Shown: in pieces, positions 31,663 through 32,930 of the stretch
Layout of the letters: every line of letters starts with the position of its first letter
Numbering within the stretch: the stretch's first letter is position 1
DNA from: Rhodospirillales bacterium
GTDB lineage: Bacteria > Pseudomonadota > Alphaproteobacteria > BOG-932 > Roseiterribacteraceae
Assembly: GCA_003165335.1 (NCBI GenBank)
Contig: PLTD01000188.1
Location: 1-32,930, forward strand
Direction of reading: 5' to 3'
Length of the DNA: 32,930 bases
The notes under the pieces: generated by a model
What the model was told of the DNA's origin: nothing
The model's database searches: none
The model's input: only the letters and a program-made list of their open reading frames with translations
Made by a program: the position numbers and the translations under genes

Positions 31663-32640
31663 ATGAAAGCCCAAGCAGTCCGCATTCACGAGACCGGGGG
31701 ACCCGAGGTTCTGCGTGTCGAGGACGTCGATGTTCCCTCTCCGGGTAGAGGTGAGGTGCGCATTGAGCAGACCGCGATTGGGGTCAATTTCACCGATACC
31801 TATAACCGCACCGGCCTCTACAAACAGCCGCTCCCTGTCGTGCTGGGTCACGAGGCCGCGGGCATCGTTGAAGCAGTCGGCGAGGAGGTTCAGGGCTTCA
31901 GGGTAGGCGACCGTGTCGCCTACGCCGGTGGTCCTATAGGTGCTTACGCATCGGTACGGCTTTATCCCGCCGAAAGGTTAGTTCCACTGCCGGACTGGAT
32001 TGACGACCAGACGGCCGCGTCCCTGATGTTGAAGGGGATGACGTCGGAGTATCTTCTTCGTCGCACTTTTGCCGTCAAAAAGGGCGACTGGATCGTCATT
32101 CATGCGGCGGCAGGAGCAACCGGCGGGATAATGTGTCAATGGGCTAGGTTTCTGGGTGCACATGTCATCGGCACGGTCGGAAGCGAGCATAAGATTGCGG
32201 TTGCGGAAGCAAACGGAGCCGAGAAGGTTGTCTTAACCACAGACCCGAAATGGCCTGCCAAAGTACGCGATTTCACAGATGGCGCCGGTGTGGCCGTCGT
32301 TTACGATGGGATCGGTAAAGATACATTCGATGGATCACTCGAATGTTTAAAAATGCGCGGCTTGATGGTGTCGTTCGGCAACGCCTCAGGCCCCGTGCCG
32401 CCGATTGCCATTTCAAAACTCAACGACCGCGGGTCGCTATACCTGACTCGGCCAAAGCTTTGGGATTATGTCGCAGAGCGAAAGGACTTGATGGAAACCG
32501 CAGCGGCACTATTCGATGTTATTCATCGCCGCGAGGTGACAGCAACAATCGCCGAAACCTTCACTCTTGCCCAAGCCGCCGATGCACACCGTGCAATCGA
32601 AAGCCGATCTGTGATGGGTTCAATCGTACTGCTTCCTTAG
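31663..32640 (+). CDS. qor: Quinone oxidoreductase (zinc-free MDR family)
   Basis: A 325-residue NADPH-dependent quinone reductase of the medium-chain family. The N-terminal catalytic domain has NFTDTYNRTGLY and GHEAAGIVE, and lacks the zinc-binding cysteines. The cofactor domain carries the loop HAAAGATGG (about 148-156) in place of the usual AAAGGVG. It is joined to the dienelactone-hydrolase gene with a 2-bp gap, so the two are co-translated and may handle the same reactive carbonyl or quinone compounds. Confidence 0.9.
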   Translation: MKAQAVRIHETGGPEVLRVEDVDVPSPGRGEVRIEQTAIGVNFTDTYNRTGLYKQPLPVVLGHEAAGIVEAVGEEVQGFRVGDRVAYAGGPIGAYASVRLYPAERLVPLPDWIDDQTAASLMLKGMTSEYLLRRTFAVKKGDWIVIHAAAGATGGIMCQWARFLGAHVIGTVGSEHKIAVAEANGAEKVVLTTDPKWPAKVRDFTDGAGVAVVYDGIGKDTFDGSLECLKMRGLMVSFGNASGPVPPIAISKLNDRGSLYLTRPKLWDYVAERKDLMETAAALFDVIHRREVTATIAETFTLAQAADAHRAIESRSVMGSIVLLP

Positions 32641-32647
32641 GACGGTA

Positions 32648-32673
32648 AAGCCCGGCGGAGCTTTTCCGCCGAG
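32648..32673 (-). terminator. Hairpin terminator after rho
   Basis: On the minus strand a 10-pair stem (core CGGCGGA/TCCGCCG, with one G-T pair) with loop AAAGC is followed by TTTA. It lies between the rho stop and the end of the convergent qor gene. The T-tract is short. Confidence 0.55.
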
Positions 32674-32691
32674 CAATACCCCGTAGCGCAT

Positions 32692-32930
32692 CTATTGATT
32701 CATCGACTGGAAGAAGTCGGCGTTGTTCTTCGTGTGCTTCAGCTTATCCAGGATGAACTCGACAGCGTCCGCCGTGCCCATCGGATTGAGGATGCGGCGC
32801 AGAACCCACATTTTGGACAGCGTAGCGCGATCGACCAGCAGTTCCTCCTTGCGCGTACCCGACTTGGCGATATCGATTGCCGGGAAGGTGCGCTTGTCGG
32901 CCAGTTTGCGGTCGAGCACGATTTCCGAGT
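32692..32930 (-). CDS. rho: Transcription termination factor Rho (C-terminal end, partial)
   Basis: The last 78 codons of rho; the gene runs off the right edge. The sequence [27 protein letters not shown] and the C-terminal [14 protein letters not shown] are highly conserved in Rho, the RNA-dependent helicase that ends untranslated transcripts. The segment includes the R-loop-side region and final helices of the ATPase domain. It ends with the usual short helix tail (FFQSMNQ). Confidence 0.95.
   Translation of the reverse strand, partial: SEIVLDRKLADKRTFPAIDIAKSGTRKEELLVDRATLSKMWVLRRILNPMGTADAVEFILDKLKHTKNNADFFQSMNQ

Overview
The window looks like a chromosomal segment of an alphaproteobacterium. 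The evidence is a DUF1489 gene, an RNase E with an acidic insertion in its S1 domain and a C-terminal Arg/Trp microdomain, the rne - amiC - PBP1A neighbourhood, an alanine-racemase-fold ornithine decarboxylase behind a structured leader, and the beginning of rho. I cannot name the genus. Most genes are housekeeping or metabolic. The accessory part lies at about 3.0-7.5 kb.

Left end: an exported M28 zinc peptidase (minus strand) diverges from an FTR1 iron permease whose promoter carries a good Fur-box match. Next comes tRNA-Arg(CCT). Its 3' half (46 bp) plus about 190 bp of downstream flank recurs twice more at ~1.2-1.3 kb intervals (2986, 4164, 5460). Each copy is followed by exactly one type II toxin-antitoxin module, and the three modules are unrelated: Phd/PemK-like, BrnT with a BrnA-HTH protein, and TacA/GNAT. 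No integrase gene is present. A truncated, frameshifted IS481-type transposase closes the third unit, and no further tRNA repeat is visible. I read this as a stack of small integrase-less elements, or remnants, inserted at one tRNA attachment site. This is the most unusual part of the window.

Middle: a Spinster-like MFS transporter lies 14 bp before a three-haem cytochrome c. They are followed by an S1/P1-type nuclease homologue that has lost three zinc-binding histidines, a TetR regulator and a small DUF6496 protein. Then come parts of a branched-chain-amino-acid-type ABC transporter. The substrate-binding protein is separated from the livHMGF operon by an SDR oxidoreductase on the opposite strand. 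A 535-bp divergent intergenic region separates livH from ornithine decarboxylase. It contains a 46-codon ORF with a strong ribosome-binding site and four consecutive perfect hairpins, probably a polyamine-sensing leader of the speF type.

Right end: glutathione peroxidase, DUF1489 and a two-TM small protein, followed by the RNA-decay and cell-wall block. That block holds rne (minus strand) divergent from amiC, then an exported S9 peptidase and a class A PBP. A dienelactone-hydrolase-like gene coupled to a quinone oxidoreductase follows, and the 3' end of rho runs off the window edge.
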